DNA from: Shewanella decolorationis S12
Lineage (GTDB): Bacteria; Pseudomonadota; Gammaproteobacteria; Enterobacterales; Shewanellaceae
Direction of reading: 5' to 3'
NCBI RefSeq assembly: GCF_000485795.1
Contig: NZ_AXZL01000056.1
Span: forward strand, 1-64,000
DNA length: 64,000 nt
Positions within the stretch are counted from its first letter, which is position 1; each line of letters starts with the position of its first letter. The position numbers were made by a program, and so were the translations under genes. The notes below the pieces were generated by a model that was not told the origin of the DNA, did no database searches, and saw only the letters and a list, made by a program, of their open reading frames with translations. Below, piece after piece: positions 26,170-36,134 of this stretch.

Positions 26170-29100
26170 ATGGGAAGCAATATTAGTAACTTCGATTTCC
26201 TTAAGCATCACGATGAACTGTTATTGCGTCTTGCACAAACAGCTGAATGGTGTTTTATACCGGACCCTAACACCACGCTTTTAAAGATGCGCCAATTGGG
26301 TGAGGAGCTAGCAAAAAACATTGCAGCTCGCGTTGGTGTGGCTTGTGGTCAGGGAATAAACCAAGTCGATTTACTTCGTAGCCTTGATTACTCTCTTAAG
26401 CTCGAACAGCGTATCAAAGATGCCTTTCATACGATACGAAAACTCGGCAATGCAGCTAATCACGATATCACCTCAAATAGTCACCGTGATGCCTTACAGT
26501 CGTTGCAAATAGGTCACGCTTTAAGTATTTGGTATCACCAGCTTTATGGTGGCGATGCGGCGAAAGGCTTTAAGCCTACCCCATTTGTAAAACCTAAAGA
26601 CCCTTCAGATGACGTTCGGATTCTCGAAGAAAAAATGCTCGAGCTAGAACGTCAACAGCAACGCACTTCCGAACGTCTTGCGGTTGCAGAATCGCTCAAG
26701 CGACTCGAACAAGAAAAGATGCAAGCCGAGCTTAAACGTGCAGAGCAAATGCAAGCCGAAAGTAAAATCTGGGAGCAAATTGCCACAGAGCAAGAAGCGA
26801 AACTCAATGAATACAAAGCCCAGATGGCTGCCACCAATCTTGAGCTGTATACCGCCTTCCAAGCTAAAGATCACCAAGCACAACAACAAGAAATTAAGCG
26901 TGTCGAAAAACTACCTTTTTATTTAGATGAAGCCGAAACCCGCATCATTATAGATAAACAGTTAAATGAAGCTGGTTGGAAAGCTGACACCACAAACTTA
27001 AAGTTCTCTAAAGGTGCACGGCCTGTCGAGAATGAAAACAGAGCAATTGCGGAATGGCCCACCAGCTCTGGTCCGGCAGATTATGTCTTGTTTATGGGAT
27101 TGACTCCCGTTGCAGTCGTTGAAGCTAAAAAAACAGCTAAGAATGTTTATAGCTCAATTGACCAAGCCAAACGTTATGCAAAAGGACTCGAAACAAAGAA
27201 TGCGTTCACAATAGAAACCTGCTGGAGAGACTTCAAAGTACCACTAACGTTTGCTACGAATGGTCGTCCATACCTTAAGCAGCTAGAACAAGAGAGTGGT
27301 ATCTGGTTTTTAGATGTTCGCGATAATAGCAACCGACGTAAAGCACTCAAAGGTTGGTATTCACCAACCGAAATCAAATTGCTTTTAAAACAAACGCCAG
27401 AGCAAGCAGAGCAAAAGCTTGATGCGATGGCCTTTGATTACGACTTAAAGCTGCGAGACTATCAAGTAAACGCTATTAAAGCGGTCGAGCAAAGTATTAA
27501 AGACGGCAAAGATCGTGCGCTGGTTGCAATGGCAACCGGTACAGGTAAAACCAAAACCTGTATAGCGTTGGTTTATCGACTGCTCAAATCTGAGCGGTTT
27601 AGGCGGATCTTGTTTTTGGTTGATCGCTCAGCACTTGGTGAACAAGCTACCAATGATTTCAAAGAAGTGCGATTAGAGCATCTGCAAACTTTTGCCGATA
27701 CTTTTGATTTGATGGGACTAAAAGACATCAAGCCCGAAGACAGTACCAAAGTTCATATCGCCACAGTACAAGGTTTGGTCCAGCGCATTTTATATCCCTC
27801 AGATAACGATACAAAACCTGGTGTTGGCCAATACGATTGTATTGTGGTCGATGAATGCCACCGAGGTTATTTACTCGACCGAGAGCTTAGTGATACCGAA
27901 ATAGTGTTCCGTGACCAAAAAGACTACCAATCAAAATACCGCTCGGTAATTGATTATTTCGACGCTTTTAAAATTGGTCTAACGGCAACTCCTGCGTTAC
28001 ATACGGTTGATATTTTTGGTGAACCAGTATTCAGCTATAGCTATACCGATGCAGTACTTGATGGACATTTAAATGATCATCTGCCGCCTGTACGCATCCA
28101 TACTAAGCTCGCCGAACAGGGGATTCACTATGAAGTGAATGAAGAAGTGAAGGTATACGATGCCGTAAATAACGATATCAAAATTTATAACACCCCAGAT
28201 GAGCTAGATTTTGATGTTTCGGAATTTAACCGTAAGGTTATGGCACCAAACTTCACCAAAGTCGTGACGAAATGGCTAATTGAAAGTGATGCGATTAATC
28301 CTTACTCAGATGCCAAAACATTGGTTTTTTGTGTCACCGATAAACATGCCGATGAAGTCGTTGAAGCCTTTAAGCAAGCCTGTGAAGACTACCACGGTGA
28401 AGTGGAAGACGACGCCATTCAAAAAATTACCGGCGCATCCGACAAACCGCTGGAAAAAATCCGTTTATTTAAAAATGACCGTCTACCCAATATAGCAGTG
28501 ACGGTTGATCTACTTACCACCGGCATTGACGTGCCCAAAATATGTAATCTGGTATTTTTACGTCGGGTAAACAGCAGGATCCTCTTCGAGCAGATGCTAG
28601 GTAGGGCCACGCGCCTATGTCCAGAAATTAGTAAAGGTCCATTTCGGATTTACGATGCCGTCGATATTTATAAACAACTCGAAAACGTCAATACCATGAA
28701 GCCTGTAGTGACTAATGTCGACATTAGTTTTACTGATCTAACGGGTGAAATGGCCAACAGCAATAACGAAGAGTTACAGACACTAGCCAAAAACCAATTT
28801 ATCGCCAAGTTACAAGTAAAAAGACGGTATTTAAGTCCTGAGCAGCAAGAAAAATTTGAAACCATTGCAGGGCAACCACCTGCGCAATTTATCAAAGAGC
28901 TTAAAACCATGTCAGCAGAGCAATTAGCAGAATGGTTTATTCATCATCCAGGCTTAGGTGAGTTGCTGGATGAAAAAGTCAAAGGTGGCTCAGGAAGCGA
29001 TCCACTGTATATCTCTGAGCATGATGACCAAGTCACCCATATCACCACAGGTTACGGTGACGGCCAAAAACCTGAGGACTATTTACGTTCTTTTAATGAC

Positions 29101-29586
29101 TTTGTGAATGCGAACAGTAACCGCTTGCTCGCAATTCAAACAGTCATTCAAGCTCCTTGGGAATTAACCCGACAAAGCTTAAAAGAACTGGCATTAGTGC
29201 TTGAACAAAATAAGTTTAGAGAACAAGATCTGCAGGTCGCATGGCATGAGGTTAAAAAAGAAGATATTGCCGCTCGTATCATTGGTTTTATCCGTCAAGC
29301 CGCTATTGGTGAAGCATTGATCCCATTTGAGCAGCGAGTTGATAACGCCTTAAATCGCATCCTTGCAAGTCAACAATGGAAAACACCGCAAATTCAATGG
29401 TTAAACACTATTGCAAAGCAAATGAAAGCAACAACCATTGTCGATGAAGCCGCATTAGAACAAGGTATTTTTCAACATCAAGGCGGGGTAAAACGGGCCA
29501 ATAAGCTCTTTGAGCAACCCATAGCGAATGTACTACTGATGTTCAATAAAGCCTTATGGCAAAACGATATCAGTAGGTCTGCATAA
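26170..29586 (+). CDS. hsdR: type I restriction enzyme, R subunit (HsdR)
   Basis: A 1138-residue endonuclease/translocase subunit of an EcoEI-type system. In order: a DUF4145-like domain (about 20-130, with IRKLGNAANHD), a coiled coil (about 145-250), the HSDR_N nuclease domain (PADYVLFMG then VVEAKK, about 300-320), an SF2 helicase motor with MATGTGKTKT (about 455) and DECHRGY (about 561), and the EcoEI_R C-terminal domain. I start at ATG 26170 rather than the TTG one codon earlier because of AGAAGG spacing. It cuts unmodified DNA after translocation and needs HsdM and HsdS. Confidence 0.95.
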   Translation: MGSNISNFDFLKHHDELLLRLAQTAEWCFIPDPNTTLLKMRQLGEELAKNIAARVGVACGQGINQVDLLRSLDYSLKLEQRIKDAFHTIRKLGNAANHDITSNSHRDALQSLQIGHALSIWYHQLYGGDAAKGFKPTPFVKPKDPSDDVRILEEKMLELERQQQRTSERLAVAESLKRLEQEKMQAELKRAEQMQAESKIWEQIATEQEAKLNEYKAQMAATNLELYTAFQAKDHQAQQQEIKRVEKLPFYLDEAETRIIIDKQLNEAGWKADTTNLKFSKGARPVENENRAIAEWPTSSGPADYVLFMGLTPVAVVEAKKTAKNVYSSIDQAKRYAKGLETKNAFTIETCWRDFKVPLTFATNGRPYLKQLEQESGIWFLDVRDNSNRRKALKGWYSPTEIKLLLKQTPEQAEQKLDAMAFDYDLKLRDYQVNAIKAVEQSIKDGKDRALVAMATGTGKTKTCIALVYRLLKSERFRRILFLVDRSALGEQATNDFKEVRLEHLQTFADTFDLMGLKDIKPEDSTKVHIATVQGLVQRILYPSDNDTKPGVGQYDCIVVDECHRGYLLDRELSDTEIVFRDQKDYQSKYRSVIDYFDAFKIGLTATPALHTVDIFGEPVFSYSYTDAVLDGHLNDHLPPVRIHTKLAEQGIHYEVNEEVKVYDAVNNDIKIYNTPDELDFDVSEFNRKVMAPNFTKVVTKWLIESDAINPYSDAKTLVFCVTDKHADEVVEAFKQACEDYHGEVEDDAIQKITGASDKPLEKIRLFKNDRLPNIAVTVDLLTTGIDVPKICNLVFLRRVNSRILFEQMLGRATRLCPEISKGPFRIYDAVDIYKQLENVNTMKPVVTNVDISFTDLTGEMANSNNEELQTLAKNQFIAKLQVKRRYLSPEQQEKFETIAGQPPAQFIKELKTMSAEQLAEWFIHHPGLGELLDEKVKGGSGSDPLYISEHDDQVTHITTGYGDGQKPEDYLRSFNDFVNANSNRLLAIQTVIQAPWELTRQSLKELALVLEQNKFREQDLQVAWHEVKKEDIAARIIGFIRQAAIGEALIPFEQRVDNALNRILASQQWKTPQIQWLNTIAKQMKATTIVDEAALEQGIFQHQGGVKRANKLFEQPIANVLLMFNKALWQNDISRSA

Positions 29587-29633
29587 TATTTTCATTGTAG
29601 TTCATTAAAAATGAGCGAAATTTAGGTAATAAC

Positions 29634-31139
29634 ATGAGCACTCAAGATCTGGTCGCCAAACTATGGAACCTGTGTAACTTACTCCGTGATGATGGCGTCA
29701 CCTACCATGAATACATCAATGAGCTGACCTATTTGGTCTTTCTTAAAATGGTAGAAGAGACAGGTAGAGAAGAAAAAAATATTCCTACTGGTTACCGTTG
29801 GGCCGACTTGGAGCGTTATGACGCCGCCACTCGCCTAGAAGAGTATAAAAAGTTACTCATTCATTTAGGCTCACATGGCTCTCAAATCACCAATGCTATT
29901 TATGCCAACGCCAGCACAGTCATTCGTAAACCGGCCACTTTAAGTAAATTAGTCAGTGAAATTGATAAGCTAGATTGGTACAGCGCCAAAACCGAAGGTT
30001 TAGGTGATATGTACGAAGGCTTATTAGAAATCAACGCCGGTGAGAAAAAATCAGGTGCAGGACAGTACTTCACTCCACGAGTATTGATCAATGTTATGGT
30101 CGAATTGATGAAGCCAAGTTTGGACGATGTGATTGTGGATCCAACGGCGGGCACTGGCGGCTTTTTAATTGCAGCTCACCACTACATAGCAGAACATAAT
30201 GACATTCCGTCACTGGATCCAACCGCCTACGACAAATATCAGCATGAAACCTTTTTTGGCATGGAGTTAGTACCAGATACTCGCCGCCTAGCCATGATGA
30301 ACCTTATGCTGCACGACCTCGCAGTTGATGATGAAAACTCAGGTATTTTATTTGGTGATACGCTTTCTAATGAAGGTAAAGCCTTACCACCAGCAAGTTT
30401 AATTTTGGCCAACCCACCGTTTGGTACCAAACAAGGTGGCGGAATCCCCACCCGTGATGACTTAATCACTTACACCAGCAATAAACAATTAGCATTTTTG
30501 CACTTAATGTATTTGCGTATGTTAAAGCCTGGTGGCCGTGCCGCCGTGGTATTGCCCGACAATGTGTTGTTCGAAGGCTCTACCGGCCAAACCATTCGTA
30601 AAGATTTAATGGAAAAATGCAACCTGCACACCATTTTGCGTCTACCGACCGGTATTTTTTATGCGGCAGGCGTTAAAACCAACGTATTGTTTTTCTCCAA
30701 ACCCACAGACCCGAAACAAGACAAAGGCCAGACTAAAAATGTCTGGGTCTATGACCTACGCTCGAATATGCCGCAGTTTGGTAAACGCACGGTTTTTACC
30801 AAAGCGCATTTTGATGAGTTTTATCAAGCTGTTGACAGCGACTTAACTACTGTGGATGAAGCCGCTCGCCATGCTTTTATCGAACAATACACAAACAATG
30901 GCGGTGACCCTACAACCTGCCGCCTACGTTGCTTTAGCCGAGAAGACATCGCCAGAAAAGACGACTCGCTTGATTTAGCTTGGATCCGCGACGATAGCGC
31001 AGAAGATAGTGCCAACTTGCCAGACCCTGATGTGCTAATTAACCAAGCTTTGGAGGAAATGGCCGGTGCCATGCTGGAGCTTAAGGCTATTTTGGTAGAG
31101 CTGGGGTCAGAGGAAGAAGCGGGCGAGGTGGTGCTGTGA
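29634..31139 (+). CDS. hsdM: type I DNA adenine methyltransferase, M subunit (HsdM)
   Basis: A 501-residue N6-adenine methyltransferase. It has the HsdM N-terminal helical domain (about 1-125), SAM motif I DPTAGTGGF (about 168-176) and the catalytic NPPFG (about 260). It modifies host target sites and is the core of the restriction complex. It lies 47 bp after hsdR with TAGGTAA before the ATG, and overlaps hsdS by 4 bp. Confidence 0.95.
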   Translation: MSTQDLVAKLWNLCNLLRDDGVTYHEYINELTYLVFLKMVEETGREEKNIPTGYRWADLERYDAATRLEEYKKLLIHLGSHGSQITNAIYANASTVIRKPATLSKLVSEIDKLDWYSAKTEGLGDMYEGLLEINAGEKKSGAGQYFTPRVLINVMVELMKPSLDDVIVDPTAGTGGFLIAAHHYIAEHNDIPSLDPTAYDKYQHETFFGMELVPDTRRLAMMNLMLHDLAVDDENSGILFGDTLSNEGKALPPASLILANPPFGTKQGGGIPTRDDLITYTSNKQLAFLHLMYLRMLKPGGRAAVVLPDNVLFEGSTGQTIRKDLMEKCNLHTILRLPTGIFYAAGVKTNVLFFSKPTDPKQDKGQTKNVWVYDLRSNMPQFGKRTVFTKAHFDEFYQAVDSDLTTVDEAARHAFIEQYTNNGGDPTTCRLRCFSREDIARKDDSLDLAWIRDDSAEDSANLPDPDVLINQALEEMAGAMLELKAILVELGSEEEAGEVVL

Positions 31140-32704
31140 GCGAGTTGCCGAATGGGTGGGCGAAATGCAAACTCAGTGAGTTCAGTGTGATCGAGATGGG
31201 GCAATCCCCCAAAGGCGAATTTGTTGGTGACACTCCAATAGGACTGCCATTCTATCAAGGTAAGGCTGAATTCGGTAAATGGTACCCAACCCCCCGAAAG
31301 TACTGTAGTCAGCCAACTAAAATAGCTGAAAAAAATGACATTCTTCTGTCAATAAGGGCCCCTGTTGGCCCCACAAATCTATGTCCCGAGAAAAGTTGTA
31401 TTGGTAGAGGGCTAGCTTCAATAAGAGCATTTGAAGAAAAATCTCAAAAATACCTTATCCATTATTTTAGGTATTTAGAGCCTTGGTTAAGTGAACAAGG
31501 GACAGGTTCAACGTTCAAAGCCATAAGTGGTGGATTTATAAGAGACATTGATGTTTTAGTTGCCCCACTAAACGAACAAATTCGCATAGCAGACAAACTG
31601 GATTCAATTCTGGCCAAAGTCGACCGCGCCCAAGCGCGCCTAGACAAAATTCCCGGCATCATAAAACGTTTCCGCCAATCCGTCCTCGCCGCCGCCACAT
31701 CTGGTGAGTTAACTAGAGAATGGCGTGGAAATAAAGATGCAAACTGGGAAACCACAGTTTTTGGCGATTTAATAAAAAACGGGCCTCAGAATGGAATTTA
31801 TAAGCCTTCGTCTTCATACGGAAGTGGTACAAAGATAATACGTATTGATGGGTTTTATGATGGAAATTTGTCACCTTGGTCAACGATAAAGCGCGTTCAG
31901 TTGGATGAGTCGGAGCTTTCTAAATGGAAATTAAATGTTGACGACATTTTGATCAATCGAGTTAATAGCATAGAGTACCTGGGTAAGTGTGGTCATGTCG
32001 ATGCTCTACCAGAGGATGCAGTATTTGAGAGTAATATAATGAGGGTTGAGCTTGATAAAGCTCGCGCAATCCCTCGATTCATTAAGTATTTTCTTTCCAG
32101 CACCACTGGGCTAAGCCAGTTGAGGGCAAATGCAAAACATGCTGTAAATCAAGCAAGTATTAATCAAACAGACGTGAAGTCAGTAGAGATCCAATTACCA
32201 AGCATTGAAGAGCAAACAATCATAGTTAATAAGGTTGAGGCGCTCTTTCTTAAAGCTGATTATTTCGAAAAACAATATTCTGACGCTAAAAAACTCATCA
32301 ATAAATTAGGCCAATCTTCTTTAACTAAGGCTTTCCGAGGGGAATTAGTAGAGCAAAACGATACTGAAGAGCCTGCCAGCCAATTGCTAGCGCGAATTAA
32401 ACAGCAACAACTTGAAGCTCCAAAGGCAACCAGACAAACTAGAAAATTAGCAGCAAAACTAAGTCCTTCAGTTGATGTGGTTGAAACTGATGTTGAGTTG
32501 GCACCGCAAGAAAGTGAAATTCTTGCTCTCTTGAAAAATGCAACTGGCGAGTTATCCGCACAGCAGATTATGGATAAGCTGACCGAGAAAACCTTTGAGC
32601 AAGTCGATGCGCTTTTTACCGAGCTTAGACGCTTACTTGATAATAATTCGATTGTAAAAGTTGGATCTGGTGAAGCCTGTACTTTTAAGGCTATTAAAAG
32701 ATGA
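31136..32704 (+). CDS. hsdS: type I specificity subunit (HsdS) with C-terminal winged-helix-like extension
   Basis: A 522-residue DNA-recognition subunit. Two target-recognition domains (about 1-150 and 205-370) are each followed by a conserved helical spacer (NEQIRIADKLDSILAKVDRA and SIEEQTIIVNKVEALFLKAD). Residues about 450-522 form an extra domain (ESEILALLKNATGELSAQQIMDKLTEKT and on), which looks like a small winged helix and is absent from classical HsdS. The start is GTG overlapping hsdM; the stop overlaps the next gene (ATGA). The two recognition domains differ, so a bipartite asymmetric target is expected. Confidence 0.92.
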   Translation: MSELPNGWAKCKLSEFSVIEMGQSPKGEFVGDTPIGLPFYQGKAEFGKWYPTPRKYCSQPTKIAEKNDILLSIRAPVGPTNLCPEKSCIGRGLASIRAFEEKSQKYLIHYFRYLEPWLSEQGTGSTFKAISGGFIRDIDVLVAPLNEQIRIADKLDSILAKVDRAQARLDKIPGIIKRFRQSVLAAATSGELTREWRGNKDANWETTVFGDLIKNGPQNGIYKPSSSYGSGTKIIRIDGFYDGNLSPWSTIKRVQLDESELSKWKLNVDDILINRVNSIEYLGKCGHVDALPEDAVFESNIMRVELDKARAIPRFIKYFLSSTTGLSQLRANAKHAVNQASINQTDVKSVEIQLPSIEEQTIIVNKVEALFLKADYFEKQYSDAKKLINKLGQSSLTKAFRGELVEQNDTEEPASQLLARIKQQQLEAPKATRQTRKLAAKLSPSVDVVETDVELAPQESEILALLKNATGELSAQQIMDKLTEKTFEQVDALFTELRRLLDNNSIVKVGSGEACTFKAIKR

Positions 32705-34293
32705 AGTTAGATTACCTGATCATTCGCTCCGGCTTTAAAAACATCAGCAATTTGAAAATTGAGTTTGATGAAGGCCAATTGCTAACCGTCTTGGTGGGCC
32801 GAAATGGTTCGGGTAAATCCAATATCATCGAAGCGCTGGTCAGAATTTTCCGTGCATTAGATTTGGGCGAGCTTGCACCTTTTAGCTATGAGTTAGTTTA
32901 CTCGCTTGGTGCGGAAAACCGCATTTGGGTAAAAGTTGATGCCGACCCAGCCTACGGCAACACACCGATATCGCAGCATCAAATCGAAGTCGCGGAAAAG
33001 CTTGGCCAACATGACATGCCGATTTGGAACAAAGTATCTCTGGCCAAAGTGCAGCGTGATAAAGCAGGTCAATCCGCATATTTACCGAAACATCTTTTTG
33101 CTTATTACTCTGGCCCAAGTGACCGGCTTGAAAGCTTGTTTGTAAAACATCGCACGGATTTTTATTACCAATTGCTTAAAGACAAAGTAAAAATCGAAGA
33201 TGAAGTCAGACCACTATTTTATGCGAAACCTTATCATAGTCAGTTTGTGTTATTAGCTTTCTTTCTCAGTGGACAAAGTGATGAGGGGAGGAAGTTTCTC
33301 GCAGCACAACTCGGTATCAAGCAGTTTCACTCGGCACATTTTGTCTTTAGGAAACCATCATGGGAACGAAGTAAAACCGATGCTTTTTGGGGAGCTTATG
33401 GTGTTGTTCGGGAGTTTCTGAATCGCTTACTACCACATACTTTTGGTATGGTTAGAGCAACTAGAGAAGAAACAACCTCTTTAACCGGGAAAGGCAAAAA
33501 TAATGATTTTGTTCATGTGTATTTACCTGACTTAACTGCGTTAAATTCAACCGCTAAAGGTCTCGGTCCAAAAAACTTCTTTAAGATGCTGGAAAGCACT
33601 CTGCTTTCAGAGTTGATTTCCAGTGTACATATTAAAGTTGTACTTAATAATAATGAGATTGTGAGCTTCAGTGAGTTAAGCGAAGGGGAGCAGCAGTTGC
33701 TTACTGTGTTTGGCTTAATGCAATTTACCGCTGAATCTGATTCATTATTTTTACTTGATGAACCGGATACCCATCTAAACCCGGCATGGGCGGCAAAATA
33801 CCACGCTTTCTTAAACCGGTTTATTCCCAATAAAAACCACTGCCATATCGTTATGGTCACCCATCATCCGCTAGCTATTGCTGAACTGAATAAAGAACAA
33901 ATCCAAGTGTTGCATCGCGACTCAATTGGATTGTCATATGCCGAACAACCAGCTGAAAGCCCGATTGGTATGGGCGTCAACGGCATCTTAACCAGCGACA
34001 TGTTTGGTATGGCGACAACGCTGGATCAACACACTAGTAAAGTGATTGAAGACCGGCGGAAAATTTTAGAAAAAGATGAGCTGAATGAAGATGATAAGGC
34101 AAAACTTCGAAAGCTGAATTCATCGTTGGAACGTTTAGGATATGGATACACTCACCCCGATGAGGATTATAGGCAGTTTCTTATTGAGCGGAAAAAAGCC
34201 ATGCATGCCATGGAATTGAAATCGATCGACACCACGGAAATACGCATGCAGATTGTTCAGCAAATACTTAAAGAGCGGGGGTATTCTGTTTGA
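32701..34293 (+). CDS. AAA ATPase, Septu PtuA-like, coupled to hsdS
   Basis: A 530-residue ABC/SMC-type ATPase of the defence AAA_15/AAA_21 kind. Walker A is GRNGSGKSN (about 33-41), the signature is LSEGEQQLLTV, Walker B is LFLLDEPDTHLNP (about 350-362), and the H-loop is VTHHPL (about 385). A conserved FAYYSGPSDRLESLF segment lies near 138. The C-terminal 100 residues are charged helices. Its ATG overlaps the hsdS stop, and the HNH-like gene overlaps its own end. The pair matches the ATPase plus HNH layout of Septu (PtuA/PtuB); exact subtype not assigned. Confidence 0.8.
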   Translation: MKLDYLIIRSGFKNISNLKIEFDEGQLLTVLVGRNGSGKSNIIEALVRIFRALDLGELAPFSYELVYSLGAENRIWVKVDADPAYGNTPISQHQIEVAEKLGQHDMPIWNKVSLAKVQRDKAGQSAYLPKHLFAYYSGPSDRLESLFVKHRTDFYYQLLKDKVKIEDEVRPLFYAKPYHSQFVLLAFFLSGQSDEGRKFLAAQLGIKQFHSAHFVFRKPSWERSKTDAFWGAYGVVREFLNRLLPHTFGMVRATREETTSLTGKGKNNDFVHVYLPDLTALNSTAKGLGPKNFFKMLESTLLSELISSVHIKVVLNNNEIVSFSELSEGEQQLLTVFGLMQFTAESDSLFLLDEPDTHLNPAWAAKYHAFLNRFIPNKNHCHIVMVTHHPLAIAELNKEQIQVLHRDSIGLSYAEQPAESPIGMGVNGILTSDMFGMATTLDQHTSKVIEDRRKILEKDELNEDDKAKLRKLNSSLERLGYGYTHPDEDYRQFLIERKKAMHAMELKSIDTTEIRMQIVQQILKERGYSV

Positions 34294-35162
34294 GATTTAT
34301 TGATCCCGCATTAATTCCTGCGTGCAAACCTCACGATTGGGATGTCAAAAGTGTGCAGTGGTTAGCCAGAGTTGCTGCTGCTCAAGACAAATCCGACGAA
34401 ATCAAGAAGCTTAAAAATCCCTGGAAAAAGTTCAAGGTGAACTTCGCAAATACCTTTGGTGATAAGTGTTGGTATACAGAAGCTGCTCGCATCGGAACAA
34501 CCAATGATGTTGATCATTTTCGTCCGAAAAATGCAGTTAAAGACCAATTTGGACGACATGTTGCCCGTACAAATGCTGCAGGTGTTGTCGAGTACGCAAA
34601 TTATTGGTGGTTGGCTTATGAACCACTGAATTATCGCTATTCATGCATATTTAGCAATAGGGCCAATGGAGATGGAGGAAAACAAGAGTTTTTCCCATTA
34701 GAAGATGAGACAACTCGAGCGTGGACCCCTTCTTGTCCTTACATTAGGGAAGATGTCTCATTCCTAGATCCATGTAACAGTAATGATGTTCAGTTAATTG
34801 CTTTCGATGTAACAGTGGGCATGGCTGAGCCACGATTTAGCGAACAGCAAGATCCAAAAGCGTTTAGGCGTTTTCAACTAAGCAAGAAATACTACAACCT
34901 CAATGAAAAGACAATTGTCGACGCGCGAATGGAAGTGCTCAGCGAGCTAGCCAAAGATCTCAATCTTTTAGAGTTAACTTGGAGTTTTGATCCAGTTATT
35001 AAAGCGTCAATGCAGCCTGCATTAGATGCTGCGAAACAGGGAATTGTTAATAAATGCTCGCGCAAAGCTAAATTCTCGGCGGCTGCCGTTGCCCTGGTTA
35101 AAACTAAACAAGCAGAGCCTTGGCTTGCCGATGTTTTACCTTTACTAGATCTTTCCCCTTAA
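34290..35162 (+). CDS. HNH-like nuclease, Septu PtuB-like partner
   Basis: A 290-residue protein. The key stretch is KCWYTEA (about 59-65) followed by DVDHFRPK (about 73-80), the beta-beta-alpha metal core seen in HNH proteins of Septu and of some retron effectors, here with CWYTEA in place of the more usual CAYCE. The TTG start overlaps the ATPase stop (TTGA), so it should be made in fixed ratio with the ATPase. It would act as the toxic nuclease released or activated by the ATPase; this is inferred from the family. A change of the usual zinc Cys to Thr is notable. Confidence 0.75.
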   Translation: MRFIDPALIPACKPHDWDVKSVQWLARVAAAQDKSDEIKKLKNPWKKFKVNFANTFGDKCWYTEAARIGTTNDVDHFRPKNAVKDQFGRHVARTNAAGVVEYANYWWLAYEPLNYRYSCIFSNRANGDGGKQEFFPLEDETTRAWTPSCPYIREDVSFLDPCNSNDVQLIAFDVTVGMAEPRFSEQQDPKAFRRFQLSKKYYNLNEKTIVDARMEVLSELAKDLNLLELTWSFDPVIKASMQPALDAAKQGIVNKCSRKAKFSAAAVALVKTKQAEPWLADVLPLLDLSP

Positions 35163-35264
35163 GGTCGTTCTGGCTAGGTGTTTGGGAAATGATTGTTTTC
35201 CTTTTTGGGGAGGTTAGCGACCACTTTATGGAAATGAATCATTAAATAGGGATGTGAAAATACC

Positions 35265-36134
35265 ATGAAAAATCAGACGCTGAAAATAGCAGACCTCGCT
35301 GGCATTGAATATTACGGGACCGCAGGGATAACAACTCGGTGCTTAACTGCACTCACTATGGTTATTCAAGCTGGTGGTGAGATCATCACAAGAGCCTTCT
35401 TGCTTTCCGACGTGGATAGTAGTTCCAATTGCGGCACGCATTGCTTGTTATTGTGGCCAGAATCAAGTGACCCCATAGTCATTAAATCAGGTTTTGCTTC
35501 TGGTTATCTTGGTGAAGGCCCAAGAGGGCTATCCAGCGCGCTGCAGCTTCTGATTCGCCACAATATCGAAATTAAAGAATACGCAGTCGATGCAAATTTT
35601 ATCCAAAGAGCCAATAGTTCATGTTTGACACTAGCCGATTTAGCTATGTTCGAAACACTGCAGCCAATAAGACCTGCACGCTATTACGACTACATCCTGC
35701 TTAGAGAAGAACAGCGCTTTTACAATGACAATCTAGTCAAAGTGCTCTTTGTTAAAAACATTCCTTTTTCACTCATTGATAACCGCATTATGGATTTAGC
35801 CATTGATTTCAGTAATAACCCAGATGCCAATCTAATGACTTGCTATCGCCGTTTAGAAGACATTATCCGAAGAAGAACGGGTTTGGAAGGGGAAAGCGGC
35901 TCTAAGTTATTTTCGCAGGCATTCCTTGGCAACAATGCTCCGCTGTACTGGCCTGAGTTACCGGAAGCAGAGGCAAGAGGCCGAGCAGGCCTTTTTACCA
36001 GTATTTACATGGCTTATCGCAATAGTCGTGCACACAAAGAAAACGTAACAACGTTAGATGATGCAATAAGAGAGGTTTTACTGATAAACCAATTGTTTAT
36101 TCTTGAAAATGAAGCCAAAAGCCAAGAGAACTAA
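35265..36134 (+). CDS. two-part protein with C-terminal Ymh (TIGR02391-like) domain
   Basis: A 289-residue protein. Residues about 175-285 match the Ymh/TIGR02391 fold found in mobile elements and defence loci (RRLEDIIRRRTGLEG, then GRAGLFTSIYMAYRNSRAHKE). Residues 1-110 form a separate beta-rich part with SNCGTHCLLLWP and SGFASGYLGEGPRGLSSALQLL; I do not recognise its function. It has its own ATG with GGGATG upstream, 102 bp after the HNH-like gene and 92 bp before mcrB. It may be a stand-alone defence gene or a regulator or accessory of either neighbour. Confidence 0.65.
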   Translation: MKNQTLKIADLAGIEYYGTAGITTRCLTALTMVIQAGGEIITRAFLLSDVDSSSNCGTHCLLLWPESSDPIVIKSGFASGYLGEGPRGLSSALQLLIRHNIEIKEYAVDANFIQRANSSCLTLADLAMFETLQPIRPARYYDYILLREEQRFYNDNLVKVLFVKNIPFSLIDNRIMDLAIDFSNNPDANLMTCYRRLEDIIRRRTGLEGESGSKLFSQAFLGNNAPLYWPELPEAEARGRAGLFTSIYMAYRNSRAHKENVTTLDDAIREVLLINQLFILENEAKSQEN

